The position numbers and the translations under genes were made by a program. Source: Cohaesibacter sp. (GTDB lineage: Bacteria; Pseudomonadota; Alphaproteobacteria; Rhizobiales; Cohaesibacteraceae). Taken from it: a DNA stretch of 64,000 nucleotides. Of this stretch, positions 41,894 through 51,338 are shown piece after piece. Each line of letters starts with the position of its first letter. Positions within the stretch are counted from its first letter, which is position 1. The stretch is from positions 1 through 64,000 of the forward strand of contig JAOXSH010000130.1 in NCBI GenBank assembly GCA_025800145.1, in the 5' to 3' direction. The notes beneath the pieces were generated by a model. The model was given only the letters and a program-made list of their open reading frames with translations, ran no database searches and was not told the origin of the DNA.

Positions 41894-43247
41894 AATTGGC
41901 TTTTAAAAGCTGATCGATGCTTTGTGCAATGTCCTGAACGTGAGCATCCTGCCCCATTTCTCCCATGACCATCAAACCGACGGGCGCCGTGTCCGCTCCG
42001 CCGACCGGAAGGGTCGCGGCAGGCACGCCCAGAATATTGCCAATTGCGGTGTTGCGCAGCACTTTTAGATTGGTCTCGCTATAGGCTTCATCCGATGACA
42101 GCAAAGGTTTTAATTCCGGTGGGATGACGGCAACAGAGGGCAAGAGAACCGCATCATAGTTGCGTGTCGCCTGATGGGTGCGATCCTGCATATCCTTGCG
42201 CAAGGCCAGCATCTCAATATAGTCGGCAGCTGAGATCGATTGAGCCGCCTTTATTCGGCTGGCGACGCGCGGATCAAAGTTTGCTTCCTCTTGCTTGATA
42301 AGGTCGCGATGCAAGTGCCAAGCCTCAGCGCCGACCAAGGAGCCAAGAGCGGCTATGTCTGTGAAGCGATTGATTGCATCAATTTTCACCCGTTCCAATC
42401 TTGCTCCGGCCTGAGATATTTTCTCCAAGGCACGAACAAAGCCGCCTGCAACTTCCACATCCAGTCCATCCAGAGCAATGGTTTCCAAAATGGCAAAGCG
42501 CATGCCTGCCAAGGGGCGGATATTGGGTATTGGGACAGGCAAGCCCGCCATGACATGATCAAGGATGCGACAGCATTCTATAGAGCGGGCAATGGGTCCA
42601 ATGGTATCGAGAGAGCTGGAAAGTGGGAAAATGCCATCCATGGAATGACGGTCCAAGGATGGCTTAAAGCCATAAAGGCGGTTGAATGCGGCAGGGATGC
42701 GAATGGAGCCGCCTGTATCAGAGCCAAGAGCGGCAATGGCCATATTTTCAGCCACGGAAATTGCAGCACCAGAAGAAGAGCCACCCGGCACACGGCCTAT
42801 GCGGCGATCCCAGACATTCAAAGGTGTGCCATGGTGCGGATTGATGCCAAGACCGGAATAGGCAAATTCGGTCATATTGGTATGGCCCAAGAAAATCGCC
42901 CCGGCTGCCCGTAAATTCTCGATGACTTTGGCATCTTTTGCCGCAGACATGCTTTTTGCCAGGCTTTTGGATCCAGCAGTTGTGACTTCTCCCTGCAAAT
43001 CAAAGAGATCCTTGACAGACAGAGGAATGCCTGCGAGCGGACCTTGGGGCACCTTCATCTTGCGCAGAGCGTCAGAGGCGGCGGCTTGTGTGATGGCATT
43101 ATTCTTGAACGTGCGGATGAAGGTACGACTGCCCTCGCCTTCTTCGCGCTCAATTTCGCTAAAGGCATTGCTGACCAGATCGATAGCGCTTACCTCACCT
43201 TCTTGCAATGCTTTTTGAGCTGACGCAATCGTCCATGCCTGGGCCAT
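41892..43247 (-). CDS. Amidase, amidase-signature (GatA-like) family
   Basis: This 451-residue hydrolase has the complete Ser-cisSer-Lys triad of the amidase signature family: Lys79 (PLSVKDLF), Ser157 (VPGGSSSGAA) and Ser181 (GSDTGGSIRIPAAF). Such enzymes hydrolyse amides or, as GatA, act in tRNA amidation. Without gatB/gatC neighbours and with divergence from GatA in the C-terminal half, a catabolic amidase is more likely. Substrate is unknown. The start at 43247 follows GGAGAGGA; the nine codons upstream contain that site. The stop codon coincides with the end of a family A repeat. Confidence 0.85.
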   Translation of the reverse strand: MAQAWTIASAQKALQEGEVSAIDLVSNAFSEIEREEGEGSRTFIRTFKNNAITQAAASDALRKMKVPQGPLAGIPLSVKDLFDLQGEVTTAGSKSLAKSMSAAKDAKVIENLRAAGAIFLGHTNMTEFAYSGLGINPHHGTPLNVWDRRIGRVPGGSSSGAAISVAENMAIAALGSDTGGSIRIPAAFNRLYGFKPSLDRHSMDGIFPLSSSLDTIGPIARSIECCRILDHVMAGLPVPIPNIRPLAGMRFAILETIALDGLDVEVAGGFVRALEKISQAGARLERVKIDAINRFTDIAALGSLVGAEAWHLHRDLIKQEEANFDPRVASRIKAAQSISAADYIEMLALRKDMQDRTHQATRNYDAVLLPSVAVIPPELKPLLSSDEAYSETNLKVLRNTAIGNILGVPAATLPVGGADTAPVGLMVMGEMGQDAHVQDIAQSIDQLLKAN

Positions 43248-43469
43248 GCCCGTATCCTCTCCGCCAAATTTCACCGCATCTGAGGCTGCTCCTTTGTCAG
43301 TCGACCTCTCAACCAGACTCAGGACTTTGCCACATAGATAAAAAGCATGTTAGCGCAAATTATCCGTCTCTGTCCCATTTTCCGCGCAAGATGTGGATGA
43401 TCCTGTTTTGGAATAGAAAACGCCCCGTTAAAGCAGGCTTTAACGGGGCGCTCTCTCTATTGATCGACT

Positions 43470-45671
43470 TTATCGCTTGGCTGCAAAAGCCTTTGCCTGC
43501 CGCACAACATTCTCAATCATGATCATCCCCGCATTGCTGCCTAAAGACATGATGGATTCTGGGTGAAATTGCACAGCGCTTATTGGCTCGCTAACATGTT
43601 CCAGCGCCATAACCACGCCGTCTTTGGTGGTTGCTGTGACCCGAAGCTCGTCTGGCAAAGACTCTCTATTGGCAAAGAGCGAATGATAGCGCCCCACGAC
43701 AATCTCGCCCTGTAAGCCTTCGAAAATGCCCTTGGTTTGCACGGTGATGCGCGATGGCTTGCCATGCATGGGAATATCGAGCTGATCCAACGTGCCACCA
43801 AAGGCTTCTGTTATGGCTTGCAAGCCAAGACAGACCCCAAAGATGGGCAATTGTCTTGCCCGCGCTTTGGCGATTGTTTGGCTGGTGCCGAAATGTTGCG
43901 GATTTCCGGGACCCGGAGACATGACCACCAAATCAGGCGCCACTTTATCGAAGAGATCATCGGCAACTGGGGTGCGCACCGTGACGACTTCTGCGCCTGT
44001 CTGGCGGAAATAATTGGCCAAAGTATGCACAAAACTGTCCTGATGATCCACCAGCAGAATTTTTAGCCCTTCACCGGGCTGTTTTGCCTCACTTGCGCTA
44101 TCATCCTGTTCAGACTGGGCCGCTTCACGGATTGCGGCACGCATTGCTGATGCCTTCAATTCGGTTTCTGCCTCTTCATCTTCGGGACAGGAATCATAGA
44201 GCAAAGTGGCCCCTGCACGGACCTGTGCCACGCCATCCTTGATGCGGATGGTACGCAAGGTCAGACCCGTATTCATATTGCCATCAAAGCCAATCATGCC
44301 GATTGCCCCGCCATACCATGCACGCGGCGATTTTTCGTGGCGCTCGATAAAATCCATGGCCCAAAGTTTGGGCGCGCCGGTCACGGTTACGGCCCATGCA
44401 TGAGAGAGGAAGGCGTCCAGAGCATCCAGCCCCTCGCGCAATCGACCCTCAATATGATCCACCGTATGAATGAGGCGGGAATAAAGCTCAATCTGACGCC
44501 GCCCTTTGACCCGCACAGAACCCGGCACACAGACCCGGCTCTTATCATTGCGGTCAACATCGGAGCACATGGTCAATTCGCTTTCATCCTTTTTGGAATT
44601 GAGCAGTTTTAAAATCTGCTCGCTGTCTTCGATAGGATCTTTGCCACGCTTAATTGTACCGGAAATAGGACAGGTCTCGACCAATGTGCCATCACTGACC
44701 TTGACAAACATTTCAGGACTGGCGCCTACCAGATATTCCTGTTCGCCAAGATTTATCATGAAGCCATAGGGCGATGGATTGATTTTTTGCAAACGTCTGG
44801 AAATGGCAGAGGGATTGCACTCCACTCTTTCATAAAAGGTCTGACCCGGAACGCACTCAAACAGATCGCCGCGCTTGAAATAATCGACCGCTTTTCGGGC
44901 CACTTGCGCATATTCGCCCTTTTCATGGTCACCACGCGGCAAGTTGACATGTGATGACTGGAACGGATCGGACGTGCTTTGGCGCTCAATATCTTCTGTG
45001 GTGTTGCCCTCATAGGCAAAATCATAGCGGTAGCGATGGGCTTTTTGCGCATAGAGATCGACGATCAGCAAGTCATCTGGCAAATAAAGCACCAGATCGC
45101 GCTGATCTTGCGGGCGCTGCAATTGCATCTCAATGGGGTCAAACTGGAAGGCCAGATCATAACCAAAGGCACCATACAGGCCCAATTGCGTATCCTGCCC
45201 GGACTTGAATAGGCCAATCAGCGCGCGCACGATGGAGAAAACCGACGGCATACGGCTGCGCTCTTCTTCTGAGAAGCTTCCTTCTGGTTCCTTGACGCTC
45301 AGCTCGATTTTTGTCTCATCTGCTGTGTAGGATTTCAGCTCTGAGAGATCTTTCAGCGTTTTGTGAATGGCGGGAATGAGAATAACACCGCGATCATTCA
45401 AAGCTTCGATGGTCATGTCGCGTCCGCGGGCGGTGATTGCCAGAGGGGGATCGACAAAACCAAGCTCCCAGCGGCTATAGCGGCCCGGATATTCATAATT
45501 GGATGACAGGACAACCCCGCGTCTTTCATCCAATTGGGAGAGAATGGTATCAAGAGCGGTTGCAAAATCATCCTTGCCGACCTGACGGATGACTTCAATG
45601 CCGCCCTCGGTCAGATAGAGACCATCTTCGATATAATCTATGGACGCTGTGTCTTCGTGATGAATGGTCAT
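43470..45671 (-). CDS. trpE(G): TrpE(G), fused anthranilate synthase
   Basis: This 733-residue enzyme joins the aminase/synthase component TrpE (about residues 1-510) to the glutamine amidotransferase TrpG (about 535-733). It converts chorismate and glutamine to anthranilate, the first step of tryptophan synthesis. TrpE motifs include [12 protein letters not shown] and [14 protein letters not shown]. TrpG shows [18 protein letters not shown], the nucleophile Cys in [10 protein letters not shown] and the His-Glu in QFHPES. The fusion is known in Rhizobium, Azospirillum and relatives. AGGGA precedes the ATG. Expression is probably controlled by the trpL attenuator just upstream. Confidence 0.95.
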   Translation of the reverse strand: MTIHHEDTASIDYIEDGLYLTEGGIEVIRQVGKDDFATALDTILSQLDERRGVVLSSNYEYPGRYSRWELGFVDPPLAITARGRDMTIEALNDRGVILIPAIHKTLKDLSELKSYTADETKIELSVKEPEGSFSEEERSRMPSVFSIVRALIGLFKSGQDTQLGLYGAFGYDLAFQFDPIEMQLQRPQDQRDLVLYLPDDLLIVDLYAQKAHRYRYDFAYEGNTTEDIERQSTSDPFQSSHVNLPRGDHEKGEYAQVARKAVDYFKRGDLFECVPGQTFYERVECNPSAISRRLQKINPSPYGFMINLGEQEYLVGASPEMFVKVSDGTLVETCPISGTIKRGKDPIEDSEQILKLLNSKKDESELTMCSDVDRNDKSRVCVPGSVRVKGRRQIELYSRLIHTVDHIEGRLREGLDALDAFLSHAWAVTVTGAPKLWAMDFIERHEKSPRAWYGGAIGMIGFDGNMNTGLTLRTIRIKDGVAQVRAGATLLYDSCPEDEEAETELKASAMRAAIREAAQSEQDDSASEAKQPGEGLKILLVDHQDSFVHTLANYFRQTGAEVVTVRTPVADDLFDKVAPDLVVMSPGPGNPQHFGTSQTIAKARARQLPIFGVCLGLQAITEAFGGTLDQLDIPMHGKPSRITVQTKGIFEGLQGEIVVGRYHSLFANRESLPDELRVTATTKDGVVMALEHVSEPISAVQFHPESIMSLGSNAGMIMIENVVRQAKAFAAKR

Positions 45672-45770
45672 GATATGTCCCTAGCTTGTGCTCCTGGCAG
45701 ACGCACATTTGTTCCAAATCTTGTGAAAATCCTTGGTCAGATTGTCCGAGCGTTTGCAACTTATCCAGAT

Positions 45771-45798
45771 ACACAAAAGCCGCCGGAAAACCGACGGC
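45771..45798 (-). terminator. Attenuator terminator of trpE(G)
   Basis: On the minus strand GCCGTCGG, loop TTTT, CCGGCGGC (one G-T pair) is followed by TTTTGTGT. It lies between the Trp-rich leader and trpE(G), the expected place for a transcription attenuator. An alternative upstream pairing TTTGCC/GGCAAA (about 45809-45830) may take part in the switch. Confidence 0.75.
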
Positions 45799-45851
45799 CA
45801 GATCCCAATGTCTTGTTTTGCCTTGATTGCATGGCAAAGGGTCAGCCGCCG

Positions 45852-45899
45852 TTATTGCGTCTGCCACCACCACCAATTTTGTGCAATCAAATCTCTCAT
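45852..45899 (-). CDS. trpL: TrpL leader peptide with four tandem Trp codons
   Basis: A 15-codon minus-strand frame encodes MRDLIAQNWWWWQTQ. Four consecutive TGG codons (9-12) are the hallmark of a ribosome-mediated trp attenuator. When charged tRNA-Trp is scarce the ribosome stalls there and the downstream hairpin at 45771-45798 should not form. The frame sits about 180 bases before trpE(G) in the correct orientation. The ribosome binding site is weak (AAAG), and the promoter was not identified with confidence, but it must lie between the leader and the terminator at 45938. Confidence 0.85.
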   Translation of the reverse strand: MRDLIAQNWWWWQTQ

Positions 45900-45937
45900 G
45901 TCTTTGGGTTTAGCCGATTTTATAAGAGGCGACAATG

Positions 45938-45966
45938 AAAAAAGCGCCCGTGAAGGCGCTTTTTCC
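45938..45966. terminator. Terminator between the chemotaxis receptor and trp leader
   Basis: A-tract, AGCGCC, loop CGTGAA, GGCGCT, T-tract forms a symmetric hairpin 26 bases past the minus-strand receptor gene. It insulates the trp promoter from upstream transcription. Confidence 0.85.
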
Positions 45967-45991
45967 TGCTCATATTTTTCCAAGACTGCTT

Positions 45992-48136
45992 TTAAGCAGA
46001 GGCTACATTTTTCAGGAAAGCATCAACCTCGTTGCGCAAACGGTCAGTCTGCTGCGCAGCATTGGAGGAGCTTTGTTGGACCTGCTCAACCGATTGCGTG
46101 GTTTGAGAGACAGATTCCTGCAAGCCGGACATATTGCCTGCCACTTGCTGTGTGCCGCTTGCTGCCTGAGTTACATTTTGCGAGATTTCAAAGGTTGCGG
46201 CCCCTTGCTCATCCACAGCAATGGAAATGGAATTGGTGTATTCATTCACCTTTTCCATCGTACTGGCAATCCCGGCAATGGCATCAACCGCCTCATTGGT
46301 GGCGCCCTGAATTTCGGTAATCTGGGACGAAATTTCCTCTGTTGCCTTGGAGGTCTGGTTTGCCAGTTCCTTCACTTCAGAGGCCACAACGGCAAAGCCT
46401 TTGCCATGCTCTCCGGCGCGGGCGGCCTCAATGGTGGCATTGAGGGCCAACAGATTGGTTTGCTCTGCAATATCCTGAATGAGAGAGACCACATCGCCAA
46501 TTTTTTGAGCCGAATTGGACAGACCTGAGACCTTTTCATTGGTATGGCGTGTAGCTTCTGTTGCGCGATTGACAACATTGGCGGTTTCATCCACCTGCCG
46601 TTTGATCTCTTCAATGGAGGATGCCAATTCTTCTGCGGCAGAGGCGACGGTTTGCACATTTCCAGATGCAACTTCTGATGCAGAAGCGGACGAGGTTGCC
46701 TTATCGGCTGTGTCTGCCGCCATGCCAAACAGCCCCTGTGCGGTCTGCTGCATGGTGCTCATATTCTGCGTCACATCATTGAGCAATTCATCCGATGATG
46801 AACGAAAACCATCAATCATGCTCTCGATTGCCCGTTGCCGTTTGGTACGCGATTCCTGCTCGTCACGGGCCTGCTCTTCCAGACGGCGGCGCTCAATCGC
46901 ATTGTTGCGCAGCACTTCCACCGCACGGGACAGCTCTCCAATCTCGTCTTTCTTTTTGGAATTTGGCAATTGCACATTCAGATCATCTTTTGCAAGGCGC
47001 GTCACGCCGTCATTGAGGAGTTTGAGCGGAGCCATGGCAGAGCGGACAAACCAGGTTGCCAATCCGCCAATGAGCAACAGCATGGCTGCGCCAATGGCAA
47101 GCAGACCATTGCGCAAGGTTGCAGCCGGTGCCAGCAATTCCTCATAATCCTGACGCACAACAAGCGCCCATGTGGTGCCCAAGACCTGCATGGGAGAGGC
47201 TACTGTCAGATATTTATGACCATTGATTTGCAAGTCAGTGCTGGAGGCTTTGCCGGTCAAAGCATTCAAGGCAATTTCATTTTCTGCGGTTGCCAAATCT
47301 TTGACGGTTTTTTTCGAGAAGGAAATGGCTTTCAAGCTGGCATTGACCAATTCGATATGGCCTGTTTTGCCCAGCCCGGTTTCATCTTCGAGAATTGTCG
47401 CCAATTCCTTTGTATTCACTTCAAAGGCAATGGCTCCGTCAATACGGCCCCATTTCAGAATTGGAGTAACCATATAAGCTGTGATATCGCCATGGGCCTG
47501 AATGAACCCAGTAAAGCCGTTGCCTTTATAGACCGTATTGGGCTTTTCGTTTGCCAGCTTCAGAATGGGCTGGATTTGCGCATTCAATTCTTCATGAATG
47601 ACCTTGGCCTGATTGATATTCTTGGCAAAGGCATCACCTTTTCGGTAGGAATAATAGACATTGCCCTTTTTATCGAAGAAAAGCACATCGCGAAACATGC
47701 CACCTTGCAGTAATTTTGTTATGCGTGGCTGATGTTTTTTATGAGCCGCTGAATAATAAACGCCTTTTATATCGGCATCGACAAATTCATGGCGCGTTTG
47801 CTCTGGATTGGGGTTGTTCGTGACATACACATCTATTAGTTTGGAAGAGGCTTCTTCTTTCAGGACCTTCCAGCCACCATGAAACTGCTTTGCTGCGTCA
47901 TCCACAATCGTGTGGCTGGCAAGTGCACGCATATTCCCCTGAAGCTGTTCCAGATAGAGTGTGACTGTATTGGTTCGCCCTCTTGCAGCATTTTCCAAAG
48001 CCGTTTGCGTGAGTTGAACCGATGAATTCCCACCTATCCAGGATGCGACAGAGACGAGAAGTGCAACCAGAATTGTGACGGACAAAACCATAATCACAGG
48101 AAGCTTGGTCGCAAGGCGTGTTGGCAATATTGACAT
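45992..48136 (-). CDS. Methyl-accepting chemotaxis protein with extracytoplasmic Cache-like sensor
   Basis: This 714-residue receptor has an N-terminal membrane helix (about residues 12-34), a large periplasmic sensor (about 35-345) with features of double Cache domains (for example VLFFDKKGNVYYSYRKGD), and a second membrane helix (about 346-368). A HAMP domain and a long cytoplasmic signalling helix follow, with the conserved tip NLLALNATIEAARAGEHGKGFAVVASEVKELANQT (key part EAARAGEHGKGFAVVA). It should report a small-molecule ligand to CheA/CheW. No che genes are nearby. There is no C-terminal CheR-tethering pentapeptide. The gene stands alone with its own terminator. Confidence 0.9.
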   Translation of the reverse strand: MSILPTRLATKLPVIMVLSVTILVALLVSVASWIGGNSSVQLTQTALENAARGRTNTVTLYLEQLQGNMRALASHTIVDDAAKQFHGGWKVLKEEASSKLIDVYVTNNPNPEQTRHEFVDADIKGVYYSAAHKKHQPRITKLLQGGMFRDVLFFDKKGNVYYSYRKGDAFAKNINQAKVIHEELNAQIQPILKLANEKPNTVYKGNGFTGFIQAHGDITAYMVTPILKWGRIDGAIAFEVNTKELATILEDETGLGKTGHIELVNASLKAISFSKKTVKDLATAENEIALNALTGKASSTDLQINGHKYLTVASPMQVLGTTWALVVRQDYEELLAPAATLRNGLLAIGAAMLLLIGGLATWFVRSAMAPLKLLNDGVTRLAKDDLNVQLPNSKKKDEIGELSRAVEVLRNNAIERRRLEEQARDEQESRTKRQRAIESMIDGFRSSSDELLNDVTQNMSTMQQTAQGLFGMAADTADKATSSASASEVASGNVQTVASAAEELASSIEEIKRQVDETANVVNRATEATRHTNEKVSGLSNSAQKIGDVVSLIQDIAEQTNLLALNATIEAARAGEHGKGFAVVASEVKELANQTSKATEEISSQITEIQGATNEAVDAIAGIASTMEKVNEYTNSISIAVDEQGAATFEISQNVTQAASGTQQVAGNMSGLQESVSQTTQSVEQVQQSSSNAAQQTDRLRNEVDAFLKNVASA

Positions 48137-48459
48137 CTCGAATCCTCGAAACTGTTTTATTCATTGCCACCAGTCTTAAGGATTTATGTTTCGGATTGGT
48201 AAACATTGCGATAAATTACTTACAATGCGCATTATTTCCTTTTACATCCAAAGAATGCAGGACTTATACCAACGGCATGAAAGATTACCCCATATGACCG
48301 GATTTTATGCCGTTGGTATTATAACAACATAAAGATAACCTGATTGAAGAGCACCAAAACAGCCCTTGGCCGCTCAAACAGAAAAAGCGAGCCTGTGGCG
48401 TTTTCACAAGCTCGCCTTTTCTCCTTTAAAAGATCAATCATGATGTCATTTCAAACAGA
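48137..48459. other. Intergenic region with a family A hairpin
   Basis: No gene is seen between the receptor promoter region and the LuxR-type gene. It contains the short family A hairpin at 48266-48319. Beyond that, a possible terminator for the LuxR-type gene (GCGAGCCTGTGGCG to AAGCTCGCCTTTTCTCC, about 48388-48424) reads AGGCGAGCTTGTG on the minus strand. Confidence 0.45.
48266..48319. repeat. Family A short hairpin
   Basis: ATACCAACGGCATGAAA and TTTATGCCGTTGGTAT are inverted around a 20-base centre that retains ATTACCCCATATGACC. It is a reduced copy of the 19.4-kb element. Confidence 0.85.
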
Positions 48460-49152
48460 TCACATCATCCGGTTGGCGATGGCAACGGCCTGTGTCCGGC
48501 GATAACAATTGAGCTTTTTCAGGATCAGGGAGATATGGTGCTTGACGGTTGCTTCGGTCAAACTCAACTCATAGGCAATTTGTTTGTTGAGCAAACCATC
48601 GCGCAAATATTTCAAAATTGTCATTTGCTTTGGCGTGAGATTGGCAAGCTTTGAATACAGATTAGAGCGCTCGCTGATTTCTTCTGCCGCCAAAACCGGA
48701 GCTTCATCTGACAAACCAGCTTGAATGCGCTTTGCAGCTGAGCGCAATTCTGTAACCGGGGCCGTTTTGCTGATTACCCAATCAACCCCATGTCCCAAGG
48801 CAAAATGGGCCAATCCTTTATCATTCTCGTCACAAATCAGAACCAAACGTGCATGTTTGTAGGCCTTGCGGACATCTGCAATGGCTGCGGCACCCCGACT
48901 TGCGGTTGCTGCCAAATTCAATACCAACAATGTATCCTCACGGTCCGGTGCAGCGCTGAGCAACTGCTCCAGTCCGGCGCATTCCAGCACTGGCGTATAT
49001 TCTCTTTTGATGCCAAGCATATTGAGCAGGCATTCACTGAATATCGGATGCGTTTCAGCCATAACCAGAGTTCGATATGTTACCGTTCCCTGTTCGGCCT
49101 GATGTGTCAAACCACGACGCACTTCACCACCAATATTTTCAAGCACCAGCAT
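48460..49152 (-). CDS. LuxR/NarL-type regulator with degenerate receiver domain
   Basis: This 230-residue protein has a receiver-like N-terminal domain (about residues 22-145) and a C-terminal LuxR-type helix-turn-helix (LTPKQMTILKYLRDGLLNKQIAYELSLTEATVKHH, key part NKQIAYELSLTEATVKHHI, about 170-215). The position that should hold the phosphoacceptor Asp reads LLVLNLAATA, with Asn in place of Asp, and the acidic pair at the start of the domain is reduced to AETHP. The Lys of the receiver is kept (VISKTAP). It is therefore probably a phosphorylation-independent pseudo-receiver. The start at 49152 follows AGGGGA. Target genes are unknown. Confidence 0.8.
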   Translation of the reverse strand: MLVLENIGGEVRRGLTHQAEQGTVTYRTLVMAETHPIFSECLLNMLGIKREYTPVLECAGLEQLLSAAPDREDTLLVLNLAATASRGAAAIADVRKAYKHARLVLICDENDKGLAHFALGHGVDWVISKTAPVTELRSAAKRIQAGLSDEAPVLAAEEISERSNLYSKLANLTPKQMTILKYLRDGLLNKQIAYELSLTEATVKHHISLILKKLNCYRRTQAVAIANRMM

Positions 49153-49421
49153 TTTTCTTCCCCTAAATGTCAGGACCCTGCCTTTAAACCAGGTCTCTCT
49201 ATGGCTTATCTTGACTTGCCCTGTGATGCCGCGGCGGATTGATAGTGAGACTTCATCTCCACAATCCATGCGTCTTTTGGAGGAGCCAATTGCCAGTTTT
49301 TCAACTGCGCGGCTAACCTTAGCCTTTTCTCCACCCTGCCTAGTCCAAAGGGCAATTCATGGCCCTGTTTTCTGTTACATACACAAAAAAGTCAATAAAC
49401 CTCTTGATTTTATTGAGTTAA

Positions 49422-49471
49422 TTTGCAAATATTTTTGCAAATTTTATTTTGCAAAATGCAAATTTTGCAAA
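49422..49471 (+). promoter_or_regulatory. Four TTTGCAAA boxes before the ScfR-type gene
   Basis: Perfect TTTGCAAA octamers lie at 49422-49429, 49434-49441, 49448-49455 and 49464-49471, starting 12, 14 and 16 bases apart. The last is 15 bases before the ATG. RamB/PrpR/ScfR-family regulators bind TTTGCAAA-like motifs, so this is probably an autoregulatory operator. Confidence 0.75.
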
Positions 49472-49486
49472 TATTGGAGAGCCGAA

Positions 49487-50911
49487 ATGGCAGAGAAACT
49501 CTTTGTTGGCCCAAAGATCAGGTCTTTGCGCGAAAGCCATGGCTTGACACAATCCAATTTTGCGGAACGACTTGGAATTTCAACATCTTATCTAAACCAA
49601 ATCGAGAATAATCAGCGCCCTCTTACGGCACCGGTTCTGCTCGCTTTAAACCATCATTATGACATGTCCTTACGCGATCTGGCCTCAGCTGACACCAGTC
49701 GCGTTCTGGCAGATTTGAAAGAAGCGCTGGCTGATCCTTTGTTTCGTGAAACCAATCCCGGTTTGCAGGAATTGAAAATGGCCGCGTCAAGCTCTCCATG
49801 GTTGACGCAGGCTTTTCTGGCTTTGCATCAGGCCCATCGACGCGCCAATGACCGCTTGATGATGTTGGATGACGCCTTGAGCGCCCATTCAGCAGAGGGC
49901 GAGGAGCGCTCTATTTTACCTTATGAAGAAGTGCGCGATTATTTTCATTATCATAACAATTATATTGATGAGCTGGACCGGGCAGCAGAAGACCTTGCCA
50001 AACGTCATAATATGCTGGAGGGCAATCGCATCAGCCGCTTTCAGGATTATCTGGAAGAGCGGCATCATGTGCGAGTGCGCTATATGGAACGGCCAGCCCA
50101 TGACCAAACCATGCGGCATTTTGATCAGGAGACACGCATTCTTTCCATCAATGCCGCGCAAGAATCTGCTTCCATCGCCTTTTTGCTAGCCCATCAGATT
50201 GCCATTCTGGATTATTCCGACTTGATCAATGCCCGCCTTGAGCGCTCTGGCTTGCGCTCTGAAGCCGCTCTTTCCATTGCGCGCATTGGTCTGGCCAATT
50301 ATTTTGCCGGGGCGCTTTGTTTGCCCTACAAGCATTTTCTGGATGTTGCGCAAGACACCCGTCATGACATTGATCGCTTGCGCCATCATTTCAGCGCGTC
50401 TCCAGAGCAAGTGGGTCATCGTCTTTCTTCTTTGCAACGCCCCGGCTCGCTTGGCATTCCCTTTTATTTTGTGCGCGTCGATCGGGCCGGCAATGTCACC
50501 AAACGCCATTCCGCAACCCGCTTTCAATTTGCCCGCTTTGGTGGTGCTTGTGCGCTGTGGAATGTTCATGAGGCTTTTGAGGCGCCGGGACAGCATTTGG
50601 TGCAGATTGCCGAAATGCCGGATGGCATTCGCTATCTTTGCGTTGCAACCAGCGTCACAAAATTTGGTGCAGGCTATCGCGCGCCTGTGCGGCGCTATGC
50701 GATTGGCATTGGCTGCGAACTTTCCTTTGCCGATCAGATTATTTATGCCGATGGTCTGGACTTGAAATCGGACGCGGGCGTTGTTGGTATCGGTGTCTCC
50801 TGCCGCATTTGTGAGCGAAAGAAATGCCACCAGCGTGCCGTGCCGCCAATTGATCGAAAATTGATTGTTGATCCCAACAAGCGCCAATTTGTGCCTTTCG
50901 ATCTGGGTTAG
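49487..50911 (+). CDS. ScfR-type XRE transcriptional regulator
   Basis: This 474-residue regulator has an N-terminal XRE helix-turn-helix (IRSLRESHGLTQSNFAERLGISTSYLNQIEN, key part LTQSNFAERLGISTSYLNQ, about residues 20-38). A large C-terminal region follows that matches the short-chain fatty acyl regulator family (IrrE-like N-terminal metalloprotease-derived domain plus DUF2083). Blocks include PGSLGIPFYFVRVDRAGNVTKR and a cysteine pair-rich segment VSCRICERKKCHQR near the C-terminus. Members such as RamB, PrpR and MccR control acyl-CoA metabolism (propionate, acetate). The start at 49487 follows GGAGAG. The TAG stop overlaps the left end of a family B repeat. Confidence 0.85.
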   Translation: MAEKLFVGPKIRSLRESHGLTQSNFAERLGISTSYLNQIENNQRPLTAPVLLALNHHYDMSLRDLASADTSRVLADLKEALADPLFRETNPGLQELKMAASSSPWLTQAFLALHQAHRRANDRLMMLDDALSAHSAEGEERSILPYEEVRDYFHYHNNYIDELDRAAEDLAKRHNMLEGNRISRFQDYLEERHHVRVRYMERPAHDQTMRHFDQETRILSINAAQESASIAFLLAHQIAILDYSDLINARLERSGLRSEAALSIARIGLANYFAGALCLPYKHFLDVAQDTRHDIDRLRHHFSASPEQVGHRLSSLQRPGSLGIPFYFVRVDRAGNVTKRHSATRFQFARFGGACALWNVHEAFEAPGQHLVQIAEMPDGIRYLCVATSVTKFGAGYRAPVRRYAIGIGCELSFADQIIYADGLDLKSDAGVVGIGVSCRICERKKCHQRAVPPIDRKLIVDPNKRQFVPFDLG

Positions 50912-51066
50912 GACGTAAACTCATAAATTTGGTGTATTTGGCGCTTAAATGGCCAGCTATCGCACGAAAAGTTTGATGGATGGGCTGGCTGCCCATTCAA
51001 ACACTCTTCTTTGCACCTCGCCGCCGACCAACCCAAAGTGATGACAAAGAGAGAGCGCGGCCATTT
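50910..51066. repeat. Family B element, left part only
   Basis: It begins AGGACGTAAACTCATAAAT at the ScfR gene stop codon and follows the 38.5-kb copy through GCGGCCATTTA. There it is broken by a family A copy; the right terminus is missing. Confidence 0.8.
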
Positions 51067-51101
51067 ATACCAACGGCATGAAAGATTAACCCATAGGATG
51101 C
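51067..51101. repeat. Family A half element inside family B
   Basis: ATACCAACGGCATGAAAG followed by ATTAACCCATAGGATGC matches the left arm of the 19.4-kb hairpin. Its junction with family B falls at a TA dinucleotide. Confidence 0.75.
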
Positions 51102-51338
51102 TTTCTTCAGAGACTGAATTCAAGGCGAGGAAATATCTTTTCTTGCCAATTTTTTATGAGAAATCTTTAAAAGATTGAGTCTGGTAAAATCTACACGCAC
51201 AGAATTCTGGACTCCAGAATGACATGGATATCTGCCCCCCATTTTGCGCACTTGCCAGACCGGGTAAGAGATCGATAAATTGGCAGGCCTGATCGTTCAG
51301 ATCACCCAAAGACAGCAAATCAAAGCAGACAGAAAAGA
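51102..51338. other. Intergenic region upstream of pepN
   Basis: No gene is seen. A near-perfect palindrome ATTCTGGA-C-TCCAGAAT at 51204-51220 has operator-like symmetry and may regulate pepN. Confidence 0.4.

Noticed and set aside
45595..45876. 93-residue minus-strand frame over the trp leader
   Set aside because: It overlaps trpE(G) and the attenuator in another register. The Trp-rich 15-codon frame in a different register is the functional one.
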